A DNA stretch of 58,502 nucleotides, from contig CALLUJ010000097.1 in the NCBI GenBank assembly GCA_938011245.1, positions 1 to 58,502 on the forward strand, written 5' to 3'. Made by a program: the position numbers and the translations under genes. A model generated the notes under the pieces. That model saw only the letters and a list, made by a program, of their open reading frames with translations. It was not told where the DNA came from and made no database searches. Below are positions 18,514-26,868 of this stretch, piece after piece. Numbering within the stretch: the first letter of the stretch is position 1; every line of letters begins with the position of its first letter. This DNA comes from an uncultured Aquimarina sp. (GTDB lineage Bacteria; Bacteroidota; Bacteroidia; Flavobacteriales; Flavobacteriaceae).

Positions 18514-19686
18514 TTATAATCTATTTTTATACTTCTTTTTAAACTTTTGAAGTTTTATTTTTTGTTTTTTAGTTAACAGTATTTCTTGGTCTGATAAAAA
18601 CCAATATGCTCTTCTTGCTATTAAAAAATTGTCTGATTCTTTTAATAAGATGATTAACTTTTCTGTTAATACAGGGGATGTAAATTTAGTTAATTTTACA
18701 CTTGTTAAAAATACTTCTATTTCCTGATAATTAAAATTTTGTACCGCTTTACTTAACTGATCGTAATAAAACTCATTTCCTTTTTTACTGGTTTTAGAAA
18801 CAGCATTTAAACAAGCAATTCTTCTTTGATTGTCTCCTTTGTTAAACAAACGTAACATAGACTGATAATATTTTTCTTCAGAAAGATTTTCAACATATTG
18901 CAACCCTGTTTTAAAAACAGGATAACTACTTGTTAACATTGCTTTTTCTATTTCTAAAACCGCAACAGTATCAAACACTTGTTTGGTTTGCAAACTCTCT
19001 ATTGCAAAATTTTTATAATCATCGTCTTGATGATGCAAATAATTCTCTATTAAGTTTTGATGCGTAAGCTGATTTCTATTTATTTCTCTTATTTTAGAAA
19101 TTATCTCTCCATTTGCCCAATGCCAAAGCGTAAAACAAGTCCAAACAGCTCCTTCTACAATTTCGTTAGGAGTTATGGTAGACGTAGCTCCAGAAACTGC
19201 ATCTACATTTACATTACCCTGTTCTACAAAATTACTTACTACCAAATCGTTTTTAAACATCAATTTTAACTCGGAATCTTTATTATTAAGAACCCATTCT
19301 AACTTTTTATAGTCTTTATTTGTAAAAGGAACTCCTTCTTTTTTTTCTAATTCATCTCCTTGTTCTAGTTCATATTTTGCATACCTCCCTAGTTCATCCC
19401 AAAACATTCGTACCGTAATTACCTCACAAATGTTTTCTCCACAGTTTACGGAGTCTACATCTAAATAAAATTGTTTGGTTTTATTGGGTAAAATTTCTTC
19501 TACCAAAAAACATTCAATAGGTTTATGTACGTCAATAGCAGGGTGTATAATAGCAACTTTATGTGTAATTTTAGAACTACTTAAATAGCTATTAGATGGT
19601 AGAACTACCATTAAGAATACTAAAAAAGTAAACCTTTTAACAAGTATTAGTATATTCTTAGTGATAGTCTTTTTGAATTTAAGCAT
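18514..19686 (-). CDS. Exported protein with flavinylation-like motif and helical-repeat C-terminus
   Basis: A 390-residue protein with a hydrophobic N-terminal segment (about 10-30), hence exported or membrane-anchored. Near 160-170 it reads VNVDAVSGATSTI: the D-x-x-S-G-A-T string matches the site at which ApbE links FMN to Thr in FMN-binding (NqrC/RnfG-type) proteins, T168 here. The rest of a classical FMN_bind domain is not obvious. Residues from about 205 on are helical repeats of HEAT-like character. The first half contains a Cys pair (C82, C87). It lies 42 bp downstream of a Tat-type FAD oxidoreductase on the same strand. I cannot name a function; a flavin-carrying electron-transfer subunit is an inference. 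Confidence 0.7.
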   Translation of the reverse strand: MLKFKKTITKNILILVKRFTFLVFLMVVLPSNSYLSSSKITHKVAIIHPAIDVHKPIECFLVEEILPNKTKQFYLDVDSVNCGENICEVITVRMFWDELGRYAKYELEQGDELEKKEGVPFTNKDYKKLEWVLNNKDSELKLMFKNDLVVSNFVEQGNVNVDAVSGATSTITPNEIVEGAVWTCFTLWHWANGEIISKIREINRNQLTHQNLIENYLHHQDDDYKNFAIESLQTKQVFDTVAVLEIEKAMLTSSYPVFKTGLQYVENLSEEKYYQSMLRLFNKGDNQRRIACLNAVSKTSKKGNEFYYDQLSKAVQNFNYQEIEVFLTSVKLTKFTSPVLTEKLIILLKESDNFLIARRAYWFLSDQEILLTKKQKIKLQKFKKKYKNRL

Positions 19687-19728
19687 GTATTTCGATTCTT
19701 GTTTTACAACAAAAACAACTTTTATTTT

Positions 19729-21699
19729 TTAAGATTCGTAAGCACGAACTTCAAATAACTTAGCCGTTTTAAATCCGTACGTTTCTTTTAAATGAATACG
19801 GATAGCAGTAGTTTTAACTTGATCAAAATCAAATTTTATCAAACGAGCAATATTTGATGTCTTTTCTCCTACTTTTATCCATTTTCCATTAACTCTTGCT
19901 TCTAAATCCAAAACCTTTATTAATTCTGGTGGTACGGTAGTAATAAACGTTTTCTTTAACCAATCGTTTAAAGGTTGCTTACGCATCGTTATATTTTTCT
20001 GTAAATTGGTATCGCATTTTACTTCTACCTTAGACAAGGTAACAGGATTTTCCCACTCCATCTGAAAAACAGCAGGTAAGGATTCTGATTGCCAATGATT
20101 AATTTGCCCGTCTATGTCTCTAGAAATTCCATTAATTACATTTTTTGCATCGCCAGTTTTTGTAGAAGATCCAAAAATAACACTTGCCTTTTTAGCTAAA
20201 TCTTTAGGATCGTTAGCCACTACTTTTGGAATGTAAACATCATCCCTCATTAGCATTTCTTGCAATTGTTTTATGTGCTTGTTACGTACCTCTCTTGGTG
20301 TAATTCCTTTAGCAACACAAATGGTTGCTGCTGTACCTACCGCTTGTCCCATTAAAGCACAAGTTCCTTGAATTCTAGTAGACGATAAAGCAATATGTGT
20401 TAAACTAGCATTACGTCCAGCAAACATTAAATTGCTAATGTTTTTTGAATACAAAGAGCTAAACGGTACTTGATAAACGGTTTTAAATCTTTGATGGAAA
20501 AAACTCGGACGCTCTTTAATATCCAAAATTCCACTTGGGTTGTGTTCATCTAAAGACCACCCTCCAAAACCAATAGCATCGTCAAAATGTTTGTGCTCTG
20601 TTAAATCTTTTTCAGATAAAATATGATCTCCTATAAATCGTCTAGACTCTCTACGTCCTGGTAAAGACCCTACCCATTCTAACGCATAGTTTTCTGAATC
20701 TGGAAACTTTCCTGAATTTTTAATATAATCCCAAACCCCATGTAAATACCCCATTAAATCATGTCTATTCTCTTCTTGAACATCTACAATATCGTGGTCA
20801 CTCCCTAATTCTACCCACCAATATCCATCTAAATAATTATTAATTTTTCTTTCGTGGTTTGCATTGTCTCCATCATATTTTTTCACAAATGTTGGAGGAG
20901 TGTATGGCATTGGTTTTCCGTGATCTTTTCCTTGTAATAGAATAGACGCTCCCATTTGCCAACCATCTGCTACATCGGGTGCGTATTTTTCGTTAAACTC
21001 AGCTTTTCCTTCTCTACCTGTTCTGTATAATGCACCTGCTTTTGCAGCCATTAACCCGTCTCCAGAACTATCAATAAAAATAGCTGCTTTTATCGTAAAT
21101 TCTGTTTCTGTAGTAAGCTGCCAACATCTTGCAGAAACAATTTTGTTTCCATCCATATTTGCATCTATAGCTTGTGTATTTAACATCACCGTTAAATTGG
21201 GTTCTCTTACTACGTAATCATATACGATATGATCCCAAACAGGATAGGATTGTTGAGGGTTATATAACCTGTTTTCCAGCATTATTTCTTCTACAATTCC
21301 TGTTTCTCTCTCAGCTTTTCCTGATTTTAAACGATTAACACCATTTAATGTAACACGAATTTCACTAGATGCATTTCCTCCTAAAACAGGTCTATCATTA
21401 ATTAACACTGTCTTAGCTCCATTTCTAGCTGCTGCTACAGCTGCAGAAATACCTGCTACACCTGCTCCTACAACTGCTACATCGTATATTACTGTTTTTT
21501 TTCTGTCTGGATTAGGTACCTTTTTACCTGTTCCTAATTGGTGCCATTGTTCTTCACCTCCATTACCCGATACTGCTTTATTCTCTTTATTAATATCTTG
21601 GGCGACTCCATCTAAACTTTTACAGGAAGTAGCTATAGGTAATACACTTGCTGCAACGGTAGCTCCTGCTACATTTTTAATAAAATTTCTCCTTTTCAT
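19729..21699 (-). CDS. Exported FAD-dependent oxidoreductase (FAD_oxidored family)
   Basis: A 656-residue protein with a Tat-like signal (KRRNFIK at 2-8) and a possible lipobox ending at C26, so folded and cofactor-loaded before export. The FAD site is DVAVVGAGVAGISAAVAAAR followed by VLGGNASSEIR, typical of the PF12831 group; a further ISNLMFAGRNASLTH motif lies in the second half. The last ~140 residues look like a carbohydrate-binding-type beta domain (discoidin-like). Such proteins recur in polysaccharide utilisation loci of marine Bacteroidota, with unknown chemistry. It sits 11 bp from the sulfatase gene and 42 bp from the flavin-motif gene, all on the minus strand: a probable operon. 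Confidence 0.85.
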   Translation of the reverse strand: MKRRNFIKNVAGATVAASVLPIATSCKSLDGVAQDINKENKAVSGNGGEEQWHQLGTGKKVPNPDRKKTVIYDVAVVGAGVAGISAAVAAARNGAKTVLINDRPVLGGNASSEIRVTLNGVNRLKSGKAERETGIVEEIMLENRLYNPQQSYPVWDHIVYDYVVREPNLTVMLNTQAIDANMDGNKIVSARCWQLTTETEFTIKAAIFIDSSGDGLMAAKAGALYRTGREGKAEFNEKYAPDVADGWQMGASILLQGKDHGKPMPYTPPTFVKKYDGDNANHERKINNYLDGYWWVELGSDHDIVDVQEENRHDLMGYLHGVWDYIKNSGKFPDSENYALEWVGSLPGRRESRRFIGDHILSEKDLTEHKHFDDAIGFGGWSLDEHNPSGILDIKERPSFFHQRFKTVYQVPFSSLYSKNISNLMFAGRNASLTHIALSSTRIQGTCALMGQAVGTAATICVAKGITPREVRNKHIKQLQEMLMRDDVYIPKVVANDPKDLAKKASVIFGSSTKTGDAKNVINGISRDIDGQINHWQSESLPAVFQMEWENPVTLSKVEVKCDTNLQKNITMRKQPLNDWLKKTFITTVPPELIKVLDLEARVNGKWIKVGEKTSNIARLIKFDFDQVKTTAIRIHLKETYGFKTAKLFEVRAYES

Positions 21700-21710
21700 T
21701 CTAAATATTC

Positions 21711-23183
21711 TTATAAATCTACACCTGAACCTTGTAATGAGTAATCATGATCCCACATAGATTTCCACGGGTCTTGTGTATCGTTCTGAAACTTTTTCAA
21801 CTTCATTTTCATGTTCTCAAAAGTTTCTTTATACGCTTTTTTATAGGCTAAATTGTTAATTTCTTCTGGATCTTCTTCCAAATTAAACAATTCGAACTCT
21901 GGATGATTTAAACAATCTTCTACCGTTCTATTTCCATACATTTTAGCTTCATTTCTATGAATACTTTGCCAAGTTGATGAAGCCCATAAATCTGAGGCAA
22001 AGGGATAATCTAACTTCCATGCAATGTTCCAAATTAACTTGTATTTCCCTTCAATAGCTACTTTCATAGGATAATACATGGTAATTTCATGAAAAGTATG
22101 AGAAGCATATACCTCGTTCCACCCTTTAGGAGCTTCTTCATACAACACTCCGTTAAAAGATTTACCATGAAATTCTTTTGCATCGTAAGGAACTTTTGCC
22201 ATATCTAAAATGGTAGGGGTTAAATCTACCCACGATATTTTAGCATTGTTTGTAATTCCTTTTTTATTTTTTCTAGGATCTTTTATAATACATGGCAATT
22301 GTATTCCAGGTTCGTACACCGTAGTTTTTGCTCCTGGAAAAGCCATTCCATTGTCTGAAATATAAAACACAATGGTATTGTTTAATTTTCCTGTTTCTTT
22401 CAAGTGTTTCATTAATCGACCAAAACCTTGATCTATTCTAGAAATACTCTGGTAATATTGTGCAATTTCTTCTCTAGACTCTTTAGTATCCGGTAAAAAT
22501 TTAGGTACTACCACGTCTTTAGGGTTGTAAACTACTTGTGTTTCTCCAGGATAAGGCTCTTTTTTATTTCCAAAAGTATTAGGCAAATTCCAAGGTTCAG
22601 CAACAAACGGATGTCCTCTATGTGGGTCGTCTGGACAAAAATACAAGAAGAAGGGTTTGTCTGATTTTAACACATCTAAACAAGCATCTGCCATTTCTAA
22701 AGTGCTTCTTGGATCGGCTTCTAAAACGGTATTAAAATGATAAACAGCTTCTGGAGCTACATGGTACTTACCGATTCTAGCAGTCTCGTACCCTGCTTTT
22801 TCTAACAATACGGGTAACGACTTTACATGATCGTAAGTACTAAAATGATGATAATCGTGTACATGTCCGTACGACCCTGTAGCGTGTCCAAATTTTCCTG
22901 TTAAAATTACCGATCTACTCGCAGCACAACTGGCACTGGTACAATAAGCATTGTTAAATAAAACTCCTTCAGAAGCTAATTGATCTAGATTAGGTGTTTT
23001 TATAATCTTGTTCCCATAAGCTCCTAAAGCATCTTTTCCATGGTCGTCAGAAACAAACAATACAATATTAGGCTGGTTACTTCTAGAGATACCTTTTTGT
23101 ACTGTTTTTTGTTTTTCCGAAGAACAGCCTACCAAAATGGCTATTATCCCAAAGACACTCAAACGTTTTATTAATGAGTTCAT
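21711..23183 (-). CDS. S1-type sulfatase, lipoprotein
   Basis: A 490-residue formylglycine-type sulfatase with a lipobox (LVGC at 20), so membrane-anchored in the periplasm or at the surface. After NIVLFVSDDHG (metal-binding Asp 46/47) comes the active-site segment SCAASRSVILTGK; C86 is the residue to become formylglycine. The motif is C-x-A-S-R where most have C-x-P-S-R; Ala is tolerated in known members. FYISDNG carries the second metal-binding Asp-Asn. The heparan N-sulfatase-like branch is the closest by feel, but the substrate is likely an algal or host sulfated glycan. It is first in a minus-strand operon with the FAD and flavin-motif proteins. Confidence 0.9.
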   Translation of the reverse strand: MNSLIKRLSVFGIIAILVGCSSEKQKTVQKGISRSNQPNIVLFVSDDHGKDALGAYGNKIIKTPNLDQLASEGVLFNNAYCTSASCAASRSVILTGKFGHATGSYGHVHDYHHFSTYDHVKSLPVLLEKAGYETARIGKYHVAPEAVYHFNTVLEADPRSTLEMADACLDVLKSDKPFFLYFCPDDPHRGHPFVAEPWNLPNTFGNKKEPYPGETQVVYNPKDVVVPKFLPDTKESREEIAQYYQSISRIDQGFGRLMKHLKETGKLNNTIVFYISDNGMAFPGAKTTVYEPGIQLPCIIKDPRKNKKGITNNAKISWVDLTPTILDMAKVPYDAKEFHGKSFNGVLYEEAPKGWNEVYASHTFHEITMYYPMKVAIEGKYKLIWNIAWKLDYPFASDLWASSTWQSIHRNEAKMYGNRTVEDCLNHPEFELFNLEEDPEEINNLAYKKAYKETFENMKMKLKKFQNDTQDPWKSMWDHDYSLQGSGVDL

Positions 23184-23217
23184 TTTATATATGTTAATTA
23201 ATTTTTGATTTTCTTTT

Positions 23218-23225
23218 CAAAAATA
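23218..23225 (-). promoter_or_regulatory. -7 element for the sulfatase operon
   Basis: On the minus strand this reads TATTTTTG, an exact TAnnTTTG match, 34 bases ahead of the sulfatase start codon. No clear -33 TTG accompanies it. The rest of the 316-base gap (23184-23499) is very AT-rich and holds only the terminator at 23403-23433. Confidence 0.5.
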
Positions 23226-23402
23226 GAGACGAATATGGCTTTTAAAGAGTAATATTAGATGTTTAATAGATAAAAATAGTATTTTATTTAGTGTTTTTAA
23301 TATAATCACAAAAACAATGCCTTTTTTGATTTATTTTAATAATAAAAATGTACTACGATAAAATAACGATATAGTAAAATATTCAAGAATAATAATAAAA
23401 GC

Positions 23403-23433
23403 AAAAAACCTCCATTTTTAATGGAGGTTTTTT
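23403..23433 (-). terminator. Rho-independent terminator
   Basis: AAAAAACCTCCATT and AATGGAGGTTTTTT form a perfect 14-bp stem with a 3-base loop, A/T-runs on both sides. It lies downstream of the FKBP-like gene and upstream of the sulfatase promoter, so it insulates the sulfatase operon. Confidence 0.92.
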
Positions 23434-23499
23434 ACTAAAAAATTAGAATAAATATGTAAAAAAAAGCTGTATTTAGATTTTATATAAATATATACATAC

Positions 23500-24594
23500 C
23501 TATTCGGTAGGATCTAAGTAATTAGGAATTTGATTGCCGTTAGTGTCTTTAAATGGCACTAATTGTAAGTCGTTATTTATTACACCATCACAGTTATAAT
23601 CTACGGAAGGGTTAAGGTCGGTACGTTCAATTTCATTAATGGTTAATCTACCATCGTTATCATCGTCTGCATCAAGGTGATTTACAATTCCATCACCATC
23701 AGTATCAATAATATTTTCTGATTGATTAATTCCTTCGGCTAAATCTGGAATACCATCATTATCTAGGTCATTTAGCTCATTATTATATAATGAAAAAGTA
23801 TAAAGGATATTACTGTAAGGGTTTAAAGATGCCCCTAAAGGATTATTCTCTAAGCTTATTTGGTAAAATGCTAATCCCGATGGAATAATCATTATTCCTA
23901 CCCCAAAATCGGACAACACAACACTTCCGTTGTCGTTGGTAGTTATTACCCTACAAGGCTGTTCGGGGTTTATAGGAGGAGCTGTTTTAAATTTTGCTTG
24001 TATTTGGGCAAAACCATCAACACTTAAATCAGCTCTATTTAGCGAAGGATCAAGTTCTCTAAAGCCGGTTAGCCAAAAACGATCATCGGTATCTATAAAT
24101 GGTGTTTCCGAAATTAATGCTTGAGAGGGTGTTTGGTTAAGAGAACCAGCTTCTCCTATAGCAGCTCCTTTAAAGGAAGTAAGGATATCATCGCTTATGG
24201 CAACTTCTTTTCCTTTTCCTTGTCTAACTACAATATAATACAACTTATAATTAACATCAAAGGCGTTAACATCAATGCTTAACACGCTGTTTCTTAAATT
24301 TTCTCCATTGGATACGCTTTGTTGTTGTTCTGTTAAAATAATTGGGTTTCCGTTGTCATCTTTAATCCTATAAAATTCGATACTTTTATGATCTAGCGTA
24401 TTGTCTTGTTCAAAAGGAATATTATTATAGGTATAATTATCTAAAAAATCGCTTAAATAATTAGCGTCTAATATATTTTGGGGACCTCTTTCTCTTATTG
24501 ATGAGTTTTCCAGACCATCACTGTCATCGTTATTACAGGATAAGAAACATAACAATCCTCCTAAAATAGTTATTAATAAAAGACTTCTCTTCAT
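23500..24594 (-). CDS. FKBP-type peptidyl-prolyl isomerase-like lipoprotein
   Basis: A 364-residue lipoprotein (lipobox FLSC at about 17-20). The layout is that of a flavobacterial FKBP-like family: an N-terminal helical region (YLSDFLDNYTYNN), an FKBP-like core (YYIVVRQGKGKEVAISDDILTSFKG ... FGVGIMIIPSGLAFY) and an Asp-rich C-terminus (DLDNDGIPD, DTDGDGIVN, DDDNDGRLT) that should bind calcium. Typical PPIase active-site aromatics are only partly recognisable, so catalysis is uncertain. It is divergent from the S4 gene over a 71-bp gap containing an inverted repeat. A periplasmic or surface folding role is inferred. Confidence 0.8.
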   Translation of the reverse strand: MKRSLLLITILGGLLCFLSCNNDDSDGLENSSIRERGPQNILDANYLSDFLDNYTYNNIPFEQDNTLDHKSIEFYRIKDDNGNPIILTEQQQSVSNGENLRNSVLSIDVNAFDVNYKLYYIVVRQGKGKEVAISDDILTSFKGAAIGEAGSLNQTPSQALISETPFIDTDDRFWLTGFRELDPSLNRADLSVDGFAQIQAKFKTAPPINPEQPCRVITTNDNGSVVLSDFGVGIMIIPSGLAFYQISLENNPLGASLNPYSNILYTFSLYNNELNDLDNDGIPDLAEGINQSENIIDTDGDGIVNHLDADDDNDGRLTINEIERTDLNPSVDYNCDGVINNDLQLVPFKDTNGNQIPNYLDPTE

Positions 24595-24613
24595 TTTTTA
24601 AAATTTGATTACG

Positions 24614-24644
24614 AAGATACAATAATATCGTATTTTAGTATCTT
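24614..24644. promoter_or_regulatory. Inverted repeat in a shared divergent promoter gap
   Basis: AAGATAC and GTATCTT form outer arms around an AT-rich centre that itself contains AATA/TATT arms (31 bases in all). It sits in the 71-base gap between divergent start codons, where an operator would serve both genes. No regulator can be named. Confidence 0.35.
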
Positions 24645-24665
24645 ATTTATTATTATCTATATTCT

Positions 24666-25049
24666 ATGCGAATAGACAAGTATTTATGGTGCATCCGAGT
24701 TTTTAAAACACGAAGTATAGCAACCGATGCCTGCAAAAATGGTAAAGTAAAAATGGGTACTCAAAACATTAAACCGTCTAGGGATGTATATCCATCGGAT
24801 ATTATACTTGTTCGAAAAAACCAAATTAATTATACTTACCAAGTACTAGATTTACCACCTAGTAGAGTAGGAGCTAAACTAGTAGATTTGTACCGTAAAG
24901 ACGTTACACCTAAAGAAGAGTTACAGCGATTAGAATTAGTAAAGTTTTCTAAAGATTATTATCGTAAAAAAGGAGTAGGAAGACCAACAAAAAAAGATCG
25001 TAGAGATATTGATGACTGGTTTACTCCAATTATAAACGAAGAAGAATAA
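24666..25049 (+). CDS. S4-domain RNA-binding protein (HslR/Hsp15-like)
   Basis: A 127-residue basic protein with an S4 domain at its start (MRIDKYLWCIRVFKTRSIA, followed by CKNGKVKMG), then a basic tail (GRPTKKDRRDIDDWF) as in HslR. E. coli Hsp15 binds 50S subunits carrying stalled nascent chains, and RqcP is the Gram-positive counterpart; a ribosome-recycling or quality-control role is likely. The phosphoribosyltransferase gene follows after 6 bases, so the two should be co-transcribed. Confidence 0.9.
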   Translation: MRIDKYLWCIRVFKTRSIATDACKNGKVKMGTQNIKPSRDVYPSDIILVRKNQINYTYQVLDLPPSRVGAKLVDLYRKDVTPKEELQRLELVKFSKDYYRKKGVGRPTKKDRRDIDDWFTPIINEEE

Positions 25050-25055
25050 ATTACC

Positions 25056-25550
25056 ATGGAAGAGCAAATTATACTTACACATCAACAAATACAGCATAAA
25101 ATTCGTCGTATAGCGTATCAGATTTACGAGAATAATGTTGATGAAAAAGAAGTTATTATTGCAGGGATTGACCCTAGTGGTTATGTTTTAGCAGAACGTA
25201 TCGCTAAAGTATTAACCGAAATTTCAGAAATAAAGGCGATTCTTTGTAAAATAAATATGGACAAAAATAGACCTTTAGGGAGTATAAAAACGTCTATGTC
25301 TCCTGCTAATTATACAAATAAATCCATTGTTTTAGTAGACGATGTATTAAATACTGGAACAGCGTTAGCCTATGGGGTACAGCATTTTTTAAATGTTCCT
25401 TTAAAACGTTTTAAAACAGCAGTTTTAGTAAATAGAAATCATAAAAAATATCCTATAAAGGCAGATTTTAAAGGAGTTTCATTATCTACTTCAATATTAA
25501 ACCATGTAAAAGTAACTTTTGGGAAAACAGATCAAGTGTGTTTACAATAA
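25056..25550 (+). CDS. PyrR-like phosphoribosyltransferase family protein
   Basis: A 164-residue type I phosphoribosyltransferase. The PRPP-binding motif IVLVDDVLNTGTALAYG is intact, and an early VIIAGIDPSGYVLAERIA supplies the PPi loop. The PyrR/uracil or hypoxanthine branch is likely from size, but base specificity cannot be read. It follows the S4 gene by 6 bases. No attenuator-like PyrR target is seen nearby. Confidence 0.85.
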   Translation: MEEQIILTHQQIQHKIRRIAYQIYENNVDEKEVIIAGIDPSGYVLAERIAKVLTEISEIKAILCKINMDKNRPLGSIKTSMSPANYTNKSIVLVDDVLNTGTALAYGVQHFLNVPLKRFKTAVLVNRNHKKYPIKADFKGVSLSTSILNHVKVTFGKTDQVCLQ

Positions 25551-25630
25551 TTTTTTTAGTTTTAAATTATGTATTGAAACTTCGTTTTGCAGAATTATAA
25601 TATATAGTAGCATTTTAATTCTAAGGGATT

Positions 25631-25693
25631 CTATTACTTATTATAAAAACTAGCGTTTACTACGCTATTTGGAATAGGAGACAGGAGTAATAG
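25631..25693. other. Nested hairpin between convergent genes
   Basis: Outer arms CTATTACT / AGTAATAG (25631-25638, 25686-25693) enclose an inner stem TAGCGT / ACGCTA (25651-25656, 25662-25667). It may form the common 3' end of the phosphoribosyltransferase and esterase transcripts, but it has no T-run of the usual kind. Confidence 0.35.
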
Positions 25694-25710
25694 ATTTTAC
25701 TATATTGGTT

Positions 25711-26346
25711 TTAGGCTAAAAGATATTTATTTAATAGTTTAGTCTCAAAAATATGATCTCCTCCATGGTTTATAAATTTAGTATTAGGAAAATAATGCTG
25801 AAGTCGATTTTCTTGTATGGTTACATTTTTAGAGTCAAAAATGCTATCGGTTAATCCAACACTATGTATTGTTTTTAAATTAGGAATATGATTAAAATCG
25901 ATTGCAGAAAGCTCTTTAGGAAATACTCCTGAAACCATAATTAATTTATGACAAAATTGTTTTCTGTTTGCTAACCACCTAGTAGCTATACTAACCCCTT
26001 GCGAATATCCTAAGACAATGAAATTTACCTTTTTTAAATCGATAGTTTCAGATTCTATTATACTATCTATGTAATTCAATACATTTTTAGTTTCAATATT
26101 AGTATTTTCCTTGGTTAACCAAGAAGCTCCTACATGTTTGTAATTTTTATCTTTATAATATTTAGATGGCGCTTGAGGACAAATAATATAATTTTCTTTG
26201 GGAGATAAACTCTTAAAGTGTCGTACAAAAAAACGACTTAAGTATCCAATTCCATGAAATACTAACCATATGTTTTTAGTTGTAGAGGAGTAAGTATTTA
26301 GTGTGTCGTAAGTATTAGTGGTAGTATAAGTAGTAGACTTTTCCAA
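25711..26346 (-). CDS. Alpha/beta hydrolase, carboxylesterase/phospholipase type
   Basis: A 211-residue alpha/beta hydrolase without a signal peptide. The nucleophile elbow is GYSQG, the oxyanion region follows VFHGIGYLS, and the catalytic His is in HGGDHIF near the C-terminus; an Asp in LTDSIFD completes the triad. Overall it resembles small esterases of the YpfH/Abhydrolase_2 group. Substrate unknown. It is a single gene, divergent from the menaquinone genes. Confidence 0.85.
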   Translation of the reverse strand: MEKSTTYTTTNTYDTLNTYSSTTKNIWLVFHGIGYLSRFFVRHFKSLSPKENYIICPQAPSKYYKDKNYKHVGASWLTKENTNIETKNVLNYIDSIIESETIDLKKVNFIVLGYSQGVSIATRWLANRKQFCHKLIMVSGVFPKELSAIDFNHIPNLKTIHSVGLTDSIFDSKNVTIQENRLQHYFPNTKFINHGGDHIFETKLLNKYLLA

Positions 26347-26442
26347 AAGTAGTTTTAAGTAAATATAGCGTCTTTTTAAATTTTAGGATTATTTTTAACT
26401 AGCCAATTAGTATTGTAGATTTACAATTCAAAACTTTATTGA

Positions 26443-26868
26443 ATGACAGAAGCTGAAAAACAACAAAAATTAGACCAATGTAATGCCATTTGTAACAACA
26501 CACTTATGGAAACTTTGGAAATTAGTTTTGTAGATATTGATGACAATTATGTAATTGCAAAGATGCCGGTAGGGCCTAAAGTTTTTCAACCAGATGGAGT
26601 GTTACATGGAGGAGCTATGGTTGCTTTAGCAGAATCGGTAGGTAGTTTAGCTTCATATATGTTTGTAGATTATACTAAATTTATAATTCGCGGTATAGAA
26701 ATTAGTGCTAACCATGTAAAGTCTGTAAAAGAAGGTTTTGTATATGCTAAGGCACAGCCTCTTCATAAAGGGAGAACCACTCAATTATGGGACATTAAAA
26801 TTACCGATGATAGTCAAAATTTAATTTCGGTAGTAAAACTTTCTACGATTTCACTTCCTAAAAAATAA
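26443..26868 (+). CDS. Hotdog thioesterase, likely DHNA-CoA hydrolase
   Basis: A 141-residue PaaI/YbgC-type hotdog protein: the active-site helix is in DGVLHGGAMVALAESVGS, with the conserved H-G-G and catalytic Glu/Asp. Its stop is immediately followed by the ATG of menF, without a gap, so translation is coupled. By context it is probably the 1,4-dihydroxy-2-naphthoyl-CoA thioesterase (MenI) of menaquinone synthesis; sequence alone would also allow other acyl-CoAs. Confidence 0.85.
   Translation: MTEAEKQQKLDQCNAICNNTLMETLEISFVDIDDNYVIAKMPVGPKVFQPDGVLHGGAMVALAESVGSLASYMFVDYTKFIIRGIEISANHVKSVKEGFVYAKAQPLHKGRTTQLWDIKITDDSQNLISVVKLSTISLPKK

Noticed and set aside
19057-19269. Small plus-strand frame opposite the flavin-motif gene
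   Set aside because: Shadow frame, composition not protein-like.
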